A DNA stretch of 64,000 nt from Planktomarina temperata RCA23. Lineage in GTDB: Bacteria > Pseudomonadota > Alphaproteobacteria > Rhodobacterales > Rhodobacteraceae. Shown here piece after piece: positions 27,548 through 35,850 of the stretch. Position numbers and translations under genes: made by a program. Position 1 is the first letter of the stretch. Each line of letters opens with the position of its first letter. The notes under the pieces were generated by a model. It was not told the DNA's origin, searched no databases, and was given only the letters and a program-made list of their open reading frames with translations. The stretch is taken from the NCBI RefSeq assembly GCF_000738435.1, contig NZ_CP003984.1:2914001-2978000 (forward strand). Reading direction: 5' to 3'.

Positions 27548-28347
27548 GCTGCCAGCAAACCATTTTGGACTATGGGCTGCGCTCGCTGGGCTATGGCGAA
27601 CGCCTGCTGCCCAAGTCGGATTTCACCCTTTGCCAGCATTTCACGCTGATTGGCTCGGGTCTCATTTGGAATATCTATTTCGGAGCCTTGGCACTTTTGA
27701 TCGGATTTTTCATCGCCAATGCGATGGCGCTCGCCAAGGCCAGCCCCCGCGCGATTCTGCGCCGGCCGGCTGAATGGTTTATTTTAATTTTCCGCGGTTC
27801 TCCGCTGTTTATCCAATTTTTCTTGGCCTATTTCATCTTTCTGCGCCTCAAGCAGCAAGGCCTTCTGCCTTGGCTGACCGCGGCACAATTTGGGGCGCTC
27901 TTGGTGCTGATCCTCAACACAGCCGCCTATTCTGCCGAAATTTTCTACGGCGCGTTGCGGTCCGTGCCAAAAGGAGAGGTTGAGGCCGCCGATGCCTATG
28001 GCCTTTCGGGCTGGTCGCGCTTCCGCCGCGTGATCTGGCCCACCAGCCTACGCCTGGCTTGGCCGGCCTATACCAATGAGGCAATTTTTCTGTTTCATGC
28101 GACCACCTTGGTGTTTTTTTCAGGCTTCCCAGCCTGGCAACAGCGCGGCGATGCCCTCTATTACGCCAGCTATTTCGCCGATAAGACCTTCAACCCCTTC
28201 ATCGCCTATCCTATTTTGGCCTTTTATTTCATCCTGCTCACTTTTGTGATCATCGGCTTTTTTGGCCTTGTCAACGCACGTCTCAATCGACATCTTCCAA
28301 GCCAGGCGCGCCCGAAGCTGCGCTATAGGCCACAGGTCATAAGATGA
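27544..28347 (+). CDS. ABC transporter permease (HisM/HisQ family), second subunit
   Basis: 267 residues with five predicted membrane helices and the cytoplasmic EAA loop VEAADAYGLSGWSRFRRVIWP that docks on the ATPase. It forms the presumed heterodimeric channel with the preceding permease; ATGA overlap couples their translation. Its own stop overlaps the first ligase gene by four bases, tying uptake to catabolism in one transcript. Confidence 0.92.
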   Translation: MSCQQTILDYGLRSLGYGERLLPKSDFTLCQHFTLIGSGLIWNIYFGALALLIGFFIANAMALAKASPRAILRRPAEWFILIFRGSPLFIQFFLAYFIFLRLKQQGLLPWLTAAQFGALLVLILNTAAYSAEIFYGALRSVPKGEVEAADAYGLSGWSRFRRVIWPTSLRLAWPAYTNEAIFLFHATTLVFFSGFPAWQQRGDALYYASYFADKTFNPFIAYPILAFYFILLTFVIIGFFGLVNARLNRHLPSQARPKLRYRPQVIR

Positions 28348-29621
28348 GCAAATCCCTTCGTGTCGCAGCTGTTGATCTCAATGGTCAATTACGCGGCAAA
28401 CGCGTCCCCAAAGGCATGAGCGGCAAGCAAATGCGCATGCCGCTGTCCGTCCTCAATATTGATGTATTCGGGGCAGACATCCAAGAATCGCCGCTTGTGT
28501 TTGAAACCGGCGATCAAGACGGCATTATGGAGCCAGCGGGCCGTGACCCTGTCCCTCTGCCTTGGGTGGCAGGTGAGGCGGAATTGGACCTAAGGGTGAT
28601 GCACAATGAAGATGGCTCCCCCTTTGAAGGCGACCCGCGCATTGCCTTGAGCGATGTTTTGAACCGTTATGCCCATCATGGCTGGCAGGTGATTGCCGCC
28701 TGTGAACTGGAATTTTTCTTGCTCGAAGATGGTGGCAATCTTGCGCCACCGGTGAATCCCAAAACCGGCCGCCGGTTGAGTGGAACCGAAATTTTGTCCC
28801 TGCGGGAATTGGATGGGTTCGATCACTTCTTCAACGATGTGTCCGAAGGGGCAAAGCTCATGGGGATAGGTGATTTGACCATCACCACAGAAGCCGGCGT
28901 TGGGCAGTTTGAAGTCACGATGACCCATGGCCCGGCACTTCACATAGCAGATAATGTCATTTTGCTCAAAGAACTGATCAAAGGCACCGCACGCAACCAC
29001 GGCATGGCCGCAACCTTCATGGCCAAACCTTTTTCCGATGAAAGCGGCAACGGGCTGCACACGCATTTTTCGGTGATCAATCAGGCGGGTGAAAACATCT
29101 TCTGCAGCCAGGACAAGTTACAATCCGCAGTTGCAGGCTGTCTTGAGGCCTTCGAAGCCAGCACGTTGTTTTTCGCCCCCTATGTCAATAGTTTTGAACG
29201 TTTCGTCGCGGGCGCCCATGCGCCGACCTCCGCCACCTGGGGCTATGAAAACCGCACCGTCGCCATGCGTATTCCCAGTGGCCCAAAAGCCGCCACACGG
29301 ATTGAACATCGCGTGGCCGGCGGCGACGCCAATCCTTATTTGCTTTTTGCCGCCATTTTCGGCGCCGCTTTAGAGGGTATAGAACGCAATTCCGTGCCAC
29401 CTGCGCCAATTGAGGGCAATGCCTACGAACACCCCGCACAGCTGCCTGGGTTGTTGCCTGATCTTTCTGCCGCGATTGAAGGGCTGGAGGCGCCACTGCT
29501 TGAGCAGTTCATGCCCCCTCTCATTTTGGAAAATCTCGCGGCCACAAAATCACAAGAACGCGATCTTTTTGATAAGCTTTCGGATCATGACGCCCTCATG
29601 GCCTTGATCGACACTGCCTAA
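28344..29621 (+). CDS. Glutamine synthetase family ligase, paralogue 1
   Basis: 425 residues of the glutamine-synthetase fold. The beta-grasp domain (VAAVDLNGQLRGKRVP) is followed by the catalytic domain with metal ligands E121/E123 (CELEFFL), E183 and E190, the ATP-phosphate loop GNGLHTH (H239, H241), and NRTVAMRIP plus IEHRVAGGDANPYL. The active site looks intact. Members of this branch join glutamate to amines (gamma-glutamylputrescine, gamma-glutamylmethylamide and similar) instead of ammonia. The substrate is unknown; operon position suggests it acts on the imported amine or on a product of it. Confidence 0.88.
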   Translation: MSKSLRVAAVDLNGQLRGKRVPKGMSGKQMRMPLSVLNIDVFGADIQESPLVFETGDQDGIMEPAGRDPVPLPWVAGEAELDLRVMHNEDGSPFEGDPRIALSDVLNRYAHHGWQVIAACELEFFLLEDGGNLAPPVNPKTGRRLSGTEILSLRELDGFDHFFNDVSEGAKLMGIGDLTITTEAGVGQFEVTMTHGPALHIADNVILLKELIKGTARNHGMAATFMAKPFSDESGNGLHTHFSVINQAGENIFCSQDKLQSAVAGCLEAFEASTLFFAPYVNSFERFVAGAHAPTSATWGYENRTVAMRIPSGPKAATRIEHRVAGGDANPYLLFAAIFGAALEGIERNSVPPAPIEGNAYEHPAQLPGLLPDLSAAIEGLEAPLLEQFMPPLILENLAATKSQERDLFDKLSDHDALMALIDTA

Positions 29622-29681
29622 ACACGTCTTTTCAAACCAGCGGAACCTGCATAGGATCCGCGCAATCTACAAGAGGTTCCA

Positions 29682-30383
29682 ATGCTGATCGGCATTTTAC
29701 AATGTGGCCATGCGCCGGATGAGGTCCGTGCCCAGCACGGTGATTTCGACGCTATGTTTGCCACTTTGTTTCAAAGCTATGACTTCACCTTCCAAACCTG
29801 GAACGTGGTGGATGGAGATTTTCCCGCCGCCATTGACGCGGCAGACGGATGGTTGATCTCCGGCTCCAAACATGGCGCCTATGAGGATCACGCTTTTATC
29901 CCTCCTTTGAGTGAATTAATCCGCGAGATCTATGCCAGCGCGCGCCCTATGGTGGGCATATGCTTTGGCCACCAGATCATAGCGCAAGCGCTGGGGGGGC
30001 GCGTGGAGAAATTTGAAGGGGGCTGGGCTATTGGCCGACATGACTACAGCTTTAATGGCCATGGCTCGGTGACGTTGAATGCTTGGCATCAAGATCAGGT
30101 CACGACCCTACCTCCCGAAGCGCAGGTCATCGGCAGCAGCCCATTTTGCCAATTCGCCGCGCTGATTTATGGGCAAAAAGCTTTTACGGTTCAGCCGCAC
30201 CCCGAGTTCAGCAATTCAGTCTTCGATGATTATGTGAAATCGCGACGCTCAAGCCCAGTCTATCCGCCGGCCTTCATGGAACGCGCGGATCAATTGCGCG
30301 ATGTACCGATCCAGAATTCCGCAATTGCGCAGGATATAGCCGCCTTCCTCAAAGGAAAATATATACCGGAGATACGCTCATGA
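29682..30383 (+). CDS. Class I glutamine amidotransferase / gamma-glutamyl hydrolase-like protein
   Basis: 233 residues with the triad Cys-His-Glu: GICFGHQIIAQALGG (nucleophile Cys near residue 95) and QPHPEFS. In gamma-glutamylation pathways a class I amidotransferase-fold enzyme (PuuD in E. coli) releases glutamate from the gamma-glutamyl intermediate; this protein is closer in pattern to the GuaA-like branch but has the right fold and position between two ligases. The stop overlaps the next ligase by four bases. Confidence 0.85.
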   Translation: MLIGILQCGHAPDEVRAQHGDFDAMFATLFQSYDFTFQTWNVVDGDFPAAIDAADGWLISGSKHGAYEDHAFIPPLSELIREIYASARPMVGICFGHQIIAQALGGRVEKFEGGWAIGRHDYSFNGHGSVTLNAWHQDQVTTLPPEAQVIGSSPFCQFAALIYGQKAFTVQPHPEFSNSVFDDYVKSRRSSPVYPPAFMERADQLRDVPIQNSAIAQDIAAFLKGKYIPEIRS

Positions 30384-31732
30384 GTTGGAAAGACAGCCTA
30401 CCGGCCAGTGCCAAAGCCTATATTGGCGAGCGGCAATTGGATGAGGTCGAATGCATCATTTCCGATTTTCCGGGCGTGGCGCGCGGCAAAGCGGTTCCGG
30501 CCTCAAAATTTGCCAAACAAGAGCATTTCTATCTGCCCAACTCAATTTTCCTGCAAACGCTCACGGGCGAATGGGCGGAAGCGGCAGGCGAGGAGGGCTG
30601 GGTGGAGCCTGATATGACACTGCGCCCCGACCTCGACACCGCCACCGCAGCACCTTGGGCCACCGATGCCACCTTGCAGGTCATTCATGATGCCTATGAT
30701 CGCGATGGTGCGCCGATCCCAACCGCGCCGCGCAATGTCCTCAAGCGCGTGGTTCAATTGTTCCGCGACAAGGGGCTTGAGCCTGTGGTTGCGCCAGAGA
30801 TGGAATTTTTTCTTGTTGCCCGCAACACAGATCCGGCGCAACCGATTGTGCCAATGATGGGGCGCTCAGGCCGGCCAGCGGCGGCGCATCAAGCCTACTC
30901 GCTTTCCGCCGTTGATGAATATGGCCCGGTGATCGATGATATTTATGACTTTGCTGAGGCCCAAGGTTTTGAAATTGATGGCATTACCCAAGAGGGCGGC
31001 GCGGGTCAGGTTGAGATCAATCTGCGCCATGGTGATCCGGTGAAACTCGCCGATGAGGTGTTCTTTTTCAAACGCCTGATCCGCGAAGCGGCCTTGAAAC
31101 ACGATTGTTTTGCAACATTCATGGCCAAGCCCATCGCCGATGAACCCGGCTCCGCCATGCACATTCACCACTCATTTTTGGACGCAGATGGCGACAATAT
31201 TTTTGTCGGCCCACAGGGCGGTGAGACTGATGTTTTTTACCATATGATCGCCGGGCTGCAAAATCATCTGCCATCGGTCATTGCCATGCTGGCGCCCTAT
31301 GTGAACAGCTACCGGCGCTACGTCAAAGATCATGCCGCCCCAATCAACCTCGAATGGGCCCGCGACAATCGCACCACAGGAATTCGCATCCCCCTGTCTT
31401 CACCGAAGTCACGCCGGATTGAAAACCGTCTGGCAGGAATGGATTGCAATCCCTATCTTGGCATCGCCGCCTCCCTGGCCTGTTGCTATCTTGGGCTTGA
31501 AGATCAGGAGCGCCCCGACAAACAATATCGAGGTGACGCCTATGACAGCGAAGAGGCGATCCCTTATGACCTTTTCACGGCCATGGATATTTTTGATGAG
31601 GCCAAGCGCCTGCATGAGGTGCTTGATCCCGAATTTGCCCGGGTCTATTCGATCGTCAAGCGCACGGAATATAGTGAATTTTTGCAGGTCATTTCCACTT
31701 GGGAGCGCGAGCATCTGTTACTGAATGTCTGA
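30380..31732 (+). CDS. Glutamine synthetase family ligase, paralogue 2 (gamma-glutamylputrescine synthetase-like)
   Basis: 450 residues, similar in plan to PuuA. N-terminal domain VECIISDFPGVARGKAVP, metal ligands E140/E142 (APEMEFFLV), E205 and E212, GSAMHIHHSF (H261, H263), and TTGIRIPLSSPKSRRIENRLAG. Compared with paralogue 1 it keeps a longer N-terminus and a methionine in the GSAMH loop. It overlaps the flanking amidotransferase and oxidase genes by four and eight bases, so the three products are probably made in fixed proportion. Substrate assignment to putrescine is by analogy only. Confidence 0.9.
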   Translation: MSWKDSLPASAKAYIGERQLDEVECIISDFPGVARGKAVPASKFAKQEHFYLPNSIFLQTLTGEWAEAAGEEGWVEPDMTLRPDLDTATAAPWATDATLQVIHDAYDRDGAPIPTAPRNVLKRVVQLFRDKGLEPVVAPEMEFFLVARNTDPAQPIVPMMGRSGRPAAAHQAYSLSAVDEYGPVIDDIYDFAEAQGFEIDGITQEGGAGQVEINLRHGDPVKLADEVFFFKRLIREAALKHDCFATFMAKPIADEPGSAMHIHHSFLDADGDNIFVGPQGGETDVFYHMIAGLQNHLPSVIAMLAPYVNSYRRYVKDHAAPINLEWARDNRTTGIRIPLSSPKSRRIENRLAGMDCNPYLGIAASLACCYLGLEDQERPDKQYRGDAYDSEEAIPYDLFTAMDIFDEAKRLHEVLDPEFARVYSIVKRTEYSEFLQVISTWEREHLLLNV

Positions 31733-33029
31733 TTTTCTCTACGCCAATGATCAACCGGGCCGCTATCCCGCCAGCTGGTATGCTCAAAACATTCCCGAGC
31801 ACCCGGCCCGGCCCGCACTTACAGATGTGATATCTTGTGATGTCTGCATCATTGGTGCAGGCTTCACAGGATTGTCCTGCGCGCTTCATTTGGCGCAAAA
31901 GGGCTATCATGTCATCGTGTTGGATGCGCATAGGGTAGGCTTCGGCGCCTCCGGCCGCAACGGCGGGCAAGTGGGATCTGGGTACAACCAAAGTCAACAG
32001 ACGCTTGAGAAGACACTGGGCCATGATGCGGCCCATCAGCTTTGGGATATGGCACAGGCCGCCAAATCTCTGACACAAGATTTGGCAGCCCGCCACGCGC
32101 CAGAGGCCGGCTATCAACCCGGTGTCGCCGAAGCAGACTTCAACGCAAAAGACCGGGCCAGCAGCCACGCAAAGGCGGATTATCTGGCCCGGCATTATGC
32201 CTATGAAAAGATTGATTGCCTTAACCAAACGGATATCGCAAATCTCATCAAATCCCCACGCTATGCGGGGGGGATCATTGATTGGGGCGCCGGGCATCTT
32301 CATCCGCTGCGCTACGCCTTGGGCCTAGCCACTGCCGCTGAGACCGCCGGGGCGCGCATTTTTGAAAACAGTGCGGCAATTTCGGTGCAAGACGGCCCCC
32401 CGAGCCTCGTGCAAACCGCCAAAGGCCAATTGCGCGCCAGCTATGTCGTCCATGCCACCAATGGCTATCACAGCAGCCTCAACCCGCGCCAAGCCGCCAA
32501 GGTCATGCCGATCAATAACTTTCTGGTGGCCACAGAGCCGCTGGACCGGCCGCAAGAGGTTTTGAGCAAGCCCATCGCTGTCGCCGATAACCGCTTCGTG
32601 CTCAATTACTATCGCCTCAGCCATGACAATCGGCTGATTTTTGGCGGTGGCGAAAGCTATGGAGCACGGTTTCCAGAAGATATTTTTGCTAAGGTCCGCA
32701 GGCCCCTGTGTGAAATTTTCCCACAGCTGGCCGATGTGCCGCTGACCCATGCCTGGGGCGGAACCCTCGGAATCACCACACGGCGTCTGCCGCTCTTTGC
32801 CCATGTCGGGCCGCAGCAGCTCACCGCTTCTGGCTATTCCGGGCATGGGGTGGCTCTGGCGGGATTCGCTGGGCAAGTCTTGGCAGAGACGATTGCGGGA
32901 GATGCAGAGCGCTTTGACCTTCTGTCCCAGCTTCCCACCCCCTCCTTTCCTGGCGGGCAAAGCCTGCGCGGCCCAATCATGACTTTGGCGATGACATGGT
33001 TCGCTCTGCGCGATAGGCTCGGCCTATGA
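31725..33029 (+). CDS. FAD-dependent amine oxidoreductase (gamma-glutamylputrescine oxidase-like)
   Basis: 434 residues of the DAO family. N-terminal dinucleotide fold CIIGAGFTGLSCALHLA (42-58), VLDAHRVGFGASGRNGGQVG containing the GRNGGQ motif typical of PuuB/OrdL proteins, and a C-terminal FAD-contact block YSGHGVALAGFAGQVLAE. It would oxidise a gamma-glutamyl amine to an aldehyde with release of ammonia and hydrogen peroxide. Overlap of eight bases with the preceding ligase supports a shared pathway. No aldehyde dehydrogenase (PuuC) follows in this window. Confidence 0.9.
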   Translation: MSDFLYANDQPGRYPASWYAQNIPEHPARPALTDVISCDVCIIGAGFTGLSCALHLAQKGYHVIVLDAHRVGFGASGRNGGQVGSGYNQSQQTLEKTLGHDAAHQLWDMAQAAKSLTQDLAARHAPEAGYQPGVAEADFNAKDRASSHAKADYLARHYAYEKIDCLNQTDIANLIKSPRYAGGIIDWGAGHLHPLRYALGLATAAETAGARIFENSAAISVQDGPPSLVQTAKGQLRASYVVHATNGYHSSLNPRQAAKVMPINNFLVATEPLDRPQEVLSKPIAVADNRFVLNYYRLSHDNRLIFGGGESYGARFPEDIFAKVRRPLCEIFPQLADVPLTHAWGGTLGITTRRLPLFAHVGPQQLTASGYSGHGVALAGFAGQVLAETIAGDAERFDLLSQLPTPSFPGGQSLRGPIMTLAMTWFALRDRLGL

Positions 33030-33110
33030 CACAGGTTGCCCCTTGCAGATTCACAGCAAAATCCGTGCCTGCCACAGGCTGGTTTGGCGTGGCCAATGGC
33101 ACATGGGCTT

Positions 33111-33127
33111 GGGCGGGCGCGCCGCCC
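33111..33127 (+). other. GC-rich stem-loop between oxidase and aminotransferase genes
   Basis: GGGCGG and CCGCCC flank GCGCG in the 197-bp gap. It may attenuate read-through from the amine operon into the aminotransferase gene; no U-tract. Confidence 0.3.
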
Positions 33128-33226
33128 CAAAATTGCGGCACTGATTTCATCCGGCCTTAACTGTAAAGGCCTCCTGTTTTTGGGCCGGCGGCCTGCCCTC
33201 CGGTCCCTCCAAGCAAAGGTCCCCCT

Positions 33227-34594
33227 ATGAAAGACCAATCTCCGAACAGCTGGGAAGCACGGGCTGATGCCCATTCCTTCTACGGCTTCACCGATTTACC
33301 AACGATTGAAAACCGCGGTGCAACGGTCCTCACCCACGGCCGCGGCCCCTATGTTTTTGACGTGCACGGCCGACAATTTTTAGATGCCAACTCTGGCCTT
33401 TGGAATATGGTTGCCGGATTTGATCATGCCGGTCTCGCACAGGCCGCCAAGGATCAATATGACCGCTTTCCCGGCTATCACGCCTTTTTTGGCCGAATGT
33501 CCGACCAAACTGTGATGCTGTCGGAAAAGCTCGTTGAGGTCTCCCCCTTTGAGAGCGGCAAGGTGTTTTACACCAACTCTGGCTCTGAAGCCAATGACAC
33601 GATGGTCAAAATGCTTTGGTTTCTGCACGGGTCAGAAGGCCATGATCAGCGACGCAAAATTATTACCCGCAAGAATGCCTACCATGGCGTCACGGCGGTC
33701 TCGGCATCTATGACCGGCAAGCCCTATAACTCTGTCTTCGGCCTGCCTTTGCCCGGCTTTTTGCATCTGACCTGTCCGCATTATTGGCGAGAAGGCCAGC
33801 CAGGCGAAACGGAGGCGCAATTCACCGCGCGGCTTGCGGCTGAATTGGAAGAGATGATCCTGCGCGAGGGCGCAGACACGATTGCCGGTTTCTTTGCAGA
33901 ACCAGTGCTGGGCGCAGGCGGGGTGATTCCACCGCCAGAGGGCTATTTTCAGGCGCTTCAACCCATATTGCAAAAATATGGTATCCCATTGATTTCCGAT
34001 GAGGTGATTTGCGGTTTTGGGCGCACGGGGCATACTTGGGGATGCGAGGCCTATGGGTTTGTACCGGATGCCATCATCAGCTCCAAAAACCTCACGGCTG
34101 GATATTTCCCCATGGGGGCGGTCATTCTTGGCCCGCAATTGACCCAGCGTTTGCAAGCAGCTTCAGAGGCGATTGAGGAATTCCCGCATGGGTTCACCGC
34201 ATCCGGCCATCCGGTTGGCTCCGCCATTGCATTGAAAGCCATTGATGTCATCATGAATGAAGGGCTGGCTGAGAATGTGCGCCGCCTAACCCCCTATTTC
34301 GAAGCGCATATGCAGCGGCTCCTTGAAAATCCAAATATCGGTGAGGCAAGAGGTAAGGGCTTGATGGGGGCATTGGAGGCCGTGCAAGACAAGGGGAGCA
34401 AAACCCCCTTCGCCGCAGAGTTGTCTGTCAGTGAGCGGATCGCGAACACCTGCACCGATCACGGGTTGATCTGTCGACCTTTGGGGCAATCTATCGTGCT
34501 TTGCCCGGCGTTCATCTTTACCGAGAGCCATATCGATGAGATGTTTGAAAAGCTGGAAGCGGCTTTGAAACAAGTGTTCCGTGAAGTGGCCTAG
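33227..34594 (+). CDS. Class III aminotransferase (putrescine/omega-amine:pyruvate type)
   Basis: 455 residues of fold-type I PLP enzymes. VFYTNSGSEANDTMVKM binds the cofactor phosphate, ISDEVICGFGRTG contains the PLP aspartate, and K287 in SSKNLTAGYFPMGAVI is the Schiff-base lysine. The pattern W-R/F-G-Y near the N-terminus (LWNMVAGFDH, FPGYHAFF) is typical of omega-amine:pyruvate and putrescine aminotransferases (SpuC-like). The 197-bp gap suggests a separate or attenuated transcript from the amine operon, but the role fits: deaminating a diamine or the GABA-level product. Confidence 0.9.
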   Translation: MKDQSPNSWEARADAHSFYGFTDLPTIENRGATVLTHGRGPYVFDVHGRQFLDANSGLWNMVAGFDHAGLAQAAKDQYDRFPGYHAFFGRMSDQTVMLSEKLVEVSPFESGKVFYTNSGSEANDTMVKMLWFLHGSEGHDQRRKIITRKNAYHGVTAVSASMTGKPYNSVFGLPLPGFLHLTCPHYWREGQPGETEAQFTARLAAELEEMILREGADTIAGFFAEPVLGAGGVIPPPEGYFQALQPILQKYGIPLISDEVICGFGRTGHTWGCEAYGFVPDAIISSKNLTAGYFPMGAVILGPQLTQRLQAASEAIEEFPHGFTASGHPVGSAIALKAIDVIMNEGLAENVRRLTPYFEAHMQRLLENPNIGEARGKGLMGALEAVQDKGSKTPFAAELSVSERIANTCTDHGLICRPLGQSIVLCPAFIFTESHIDEMFEKLEAALKQVFREVA

Positions 34595-34601
34595 TCGTCG
34601 C

Positions 34602-34625
34602 GTCGGGCGGGGTCTTCCGCCCGAC
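34602..34625. terminator. Stem-loop between convergent aminotransferase and phaR genes
   Basis: GTCGGGCGG, a 6-base loop and CCGCCCGAC form a perfect 9-bp stem, 8 bases from one stop and 7 from the other. It can serve both strands; U-tracts are weak. Confidence 0.6.
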
Positions 34626-34631
34626 ATTACC

Positions 34632-35180
34632 TTATAATTTCGACAATTTTTCTTGCAGCTCCGCCAATTGCGATTTGATGTCGTTCAGATCATCGGCGCT
34701 TTCATTGGCGCGGCTGTCAGGACGGCTGGTCGGGGTTGAGCCAGCCAGACCGCCGGTCATCGCCTTCATAAATGCCTCTTGCTGAGCCTTCATCATCTCA
34801 AAGCCTGGCATGGCGGTCATAGGATTGACCACTGTGAGATTTTCCATGGCTTTGGATTGCCCATCGCGCAGCATCTCAAAGCTGGCCGCAAGAAATTGCG
34901 GTACAATCGATGTGGCTTGGGAGGCGTAGGAGCGCACCAAATCCGTCAGCACATCCACCGGCAATACATTCTCACCACGGCTTTCGTGCTCGGCTATAAT
35001 TTGCAGCAAATATTGCCGCGTCAGATCATCGCCAGATTTTAGATCAATGATCTGGACCTCGCGTCCATCTCGAATGAACCCGGCAATATCATCCAGAGTC
35101 ACATAATCGCTTGATTCGGTGTTGTATAAACGCCGGCTCGCATAACGCTTAATCAGAAGCGGTTGTGTTTTCTTGCTCAT
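34632..35180 (-). CDS. phaR: Polyhydroxyalkanoate synthesis repressor PhaR
   Basis: 182 residues. The N-terminal DNA-binding domain is characteristic (LIKRYASRRLYNTESSDYVTLDDIAGFIRDG region, given here in parts: RYASRRLYNT and YVTLDDIA), followed by the PHB-accumulation regulatory domain (DLTRQYLLQIIAEHES) and a C-terminal coiled coil (DIKSQLAELQEKLSKL). PhaR represses phasin and its own gene and is released when it binds nascent PHA granules. It stands next to its presumed targets. Its own upstream DNA is rich in TGC/GCA elements, which would fit autoregulation. Confidence 0.95.
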   Translation of the reverse strand: MSKKTQPLLIKRYASRRLYNTESSDYVTLDDIAGFIRDGREVQIIDLKSGDDLTRQYLLQIIAEHESRGENVLPVDVLTDLVRSYASQATSIVPQFLAASFEMLRDGQSKAMENLTVVNPMTAMPGFEMMKAQQEAFMKAMTGGLAGSTPTSRPDSRANESADDLNDIKSQLAELQEKLSKL

Positions 35181-35190
35181 ATCCCAGCCC

Positions 35191-35247
35191 TTTGCAGCGA
35201 CTCACCGCATTTGCGCGGCACTGCGGCAATGCTATGCAAACGCAGCA
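35191..35247. promoter_or_regulatory. TGC-rich region upstream of phaR
   Basis: Multiple TTGCAGC, CTGCGGCA, ATGCTATGCA and CGCAGC elements between the phaR start and the phasin terminator. No exact CTGC-N3/4-GCAG site is present, but the density resembles the phasin promoter. A degenerate PhaR site giving autoregulation is possible. Confidence 0.4.
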
Positions 35248-35281
35248 CAAAAAGAAAGGGCGCAGCAAACGCTGCGCCCTT
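35248..35281 (-). terminator. Intrinsic terminator of the phasin gene
   Basis: AAGGGCGCAGC and GCTGCGCCCTT form a perfect 11-bp stem around AAAC; on the minus strand the hairpin is followed by TTCTTTTTG. It isolates the highly expressed phasin message from phaR. Confidence 0.9.
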
Positions 35282-35337
35282 CAATACCGGTTCATCTAAA
35301 TTTGGGAGGACAGATAAACCTAACTTTTTATCGTAAC

Positions 35338-35760
35338 TCAGGCAGCTTTTGCAGCTTTACCGGCTTTTTTCATGGCAGCTGTAGCTTCAGCGCTCACTTC
35401 TTTGCCAGCAGCCATCATCAACTCAGCGGAGTCCAGTTGCACTTTTTTCGCAACACCGGCCATAGCAGCCATGTTTTCAGCAGCCATTTCAGCGGAAGAA
35501 GATGCAAAATCTGTCAATGTCTGCGCGGCAGCGGCAGGATCTGCGTTTACTTTTGACAAGTCAGCAACTTTTTCCAAAGAAGCTTTTGTCCAAGCAGAAG
35601 AAATCTCGGCCGATTTCATCGCAGCTTCCAAAGCAACTGCAGACATTTTTTCGCCAAAAGCCACTTGAGCTTTGTAGGCATCTTCAAAAGCAGACATATC
35701 TACTGGGAATTTACCCATCATGTCTTTGAACATCGCGGTGTAATCAGGTGTTTTTGTCAT
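35338..35760 (-). CDS. Phasin (PHA granule-associated protein)
   Basis: 140 residues, Ala/Lys-rich and helical throughout, with no Cys or Trp clusters and heptad-like repeats (ALEAAMKSAEISSAW, FASSSAEMAAENMAAMAG). It begins MTKTPDYTAMFKDMMGKFPVDM, matching phasin family 2 proteins of Rhodobacterales. Phasins coat PHA granules and control their size and number. ATG 35760 has GAGGAT upstream. The unit is monocistronic: it has its own promoter with two PhaR-like sites and a strong terminator. Confidence 0.92.
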   Translation of the reverse strand: MTKTPDYTAMFKDMMGKFPVDMSAFEDAYKAQVAFGEKMSAVALEAAMKSAEISSAWTKASLEKVADLSKVNADPAAAAQTLTDFASSSAEMAAENMAAMAGVAKKVQLDSAELMMAAGKEVSAEATAAMKKAGKAAKAA

Positions 35761-35806
35761 GTGCTTAATCCTCAAGCGTGTTTTCTCTCTGACACCTATT
35801 TAGATG

Positions 35807-35817
35807 CTGCGTTGCGG
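35807..35817. promoter_or_regulatory. Second PhaR-like site in the phasin promoter (one mismatch)
   Basis: CTGC-GTT-GCGG differs at one base from CTGC-N3-GCAG and lies 26 bp (centre to centre) from the perfect site, between it and the phasin start codon. The spacing suits cooperative binding. Confidence 0.5.
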
Positions 35818-35832
35818 CATTGCAAGTATTTT

Positions 35833-35850
35833 CTGCACTGCAGCATAAAT
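35833..35850. promoter_or_regulatory. Probable PhaR operator upstream of phasin
   Basis: CTGC-ACT-GCAG (35833-35843) is a perfect CTGC-N3-GCAG dyad, the form I recall for PhaR sites in Paracoccus, followed by CATAAAT. The 12-mer TGCAGCATAAAT here recurs identically at 37620-37631 in the phaC/phaZ region. Confidence 0.7.
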
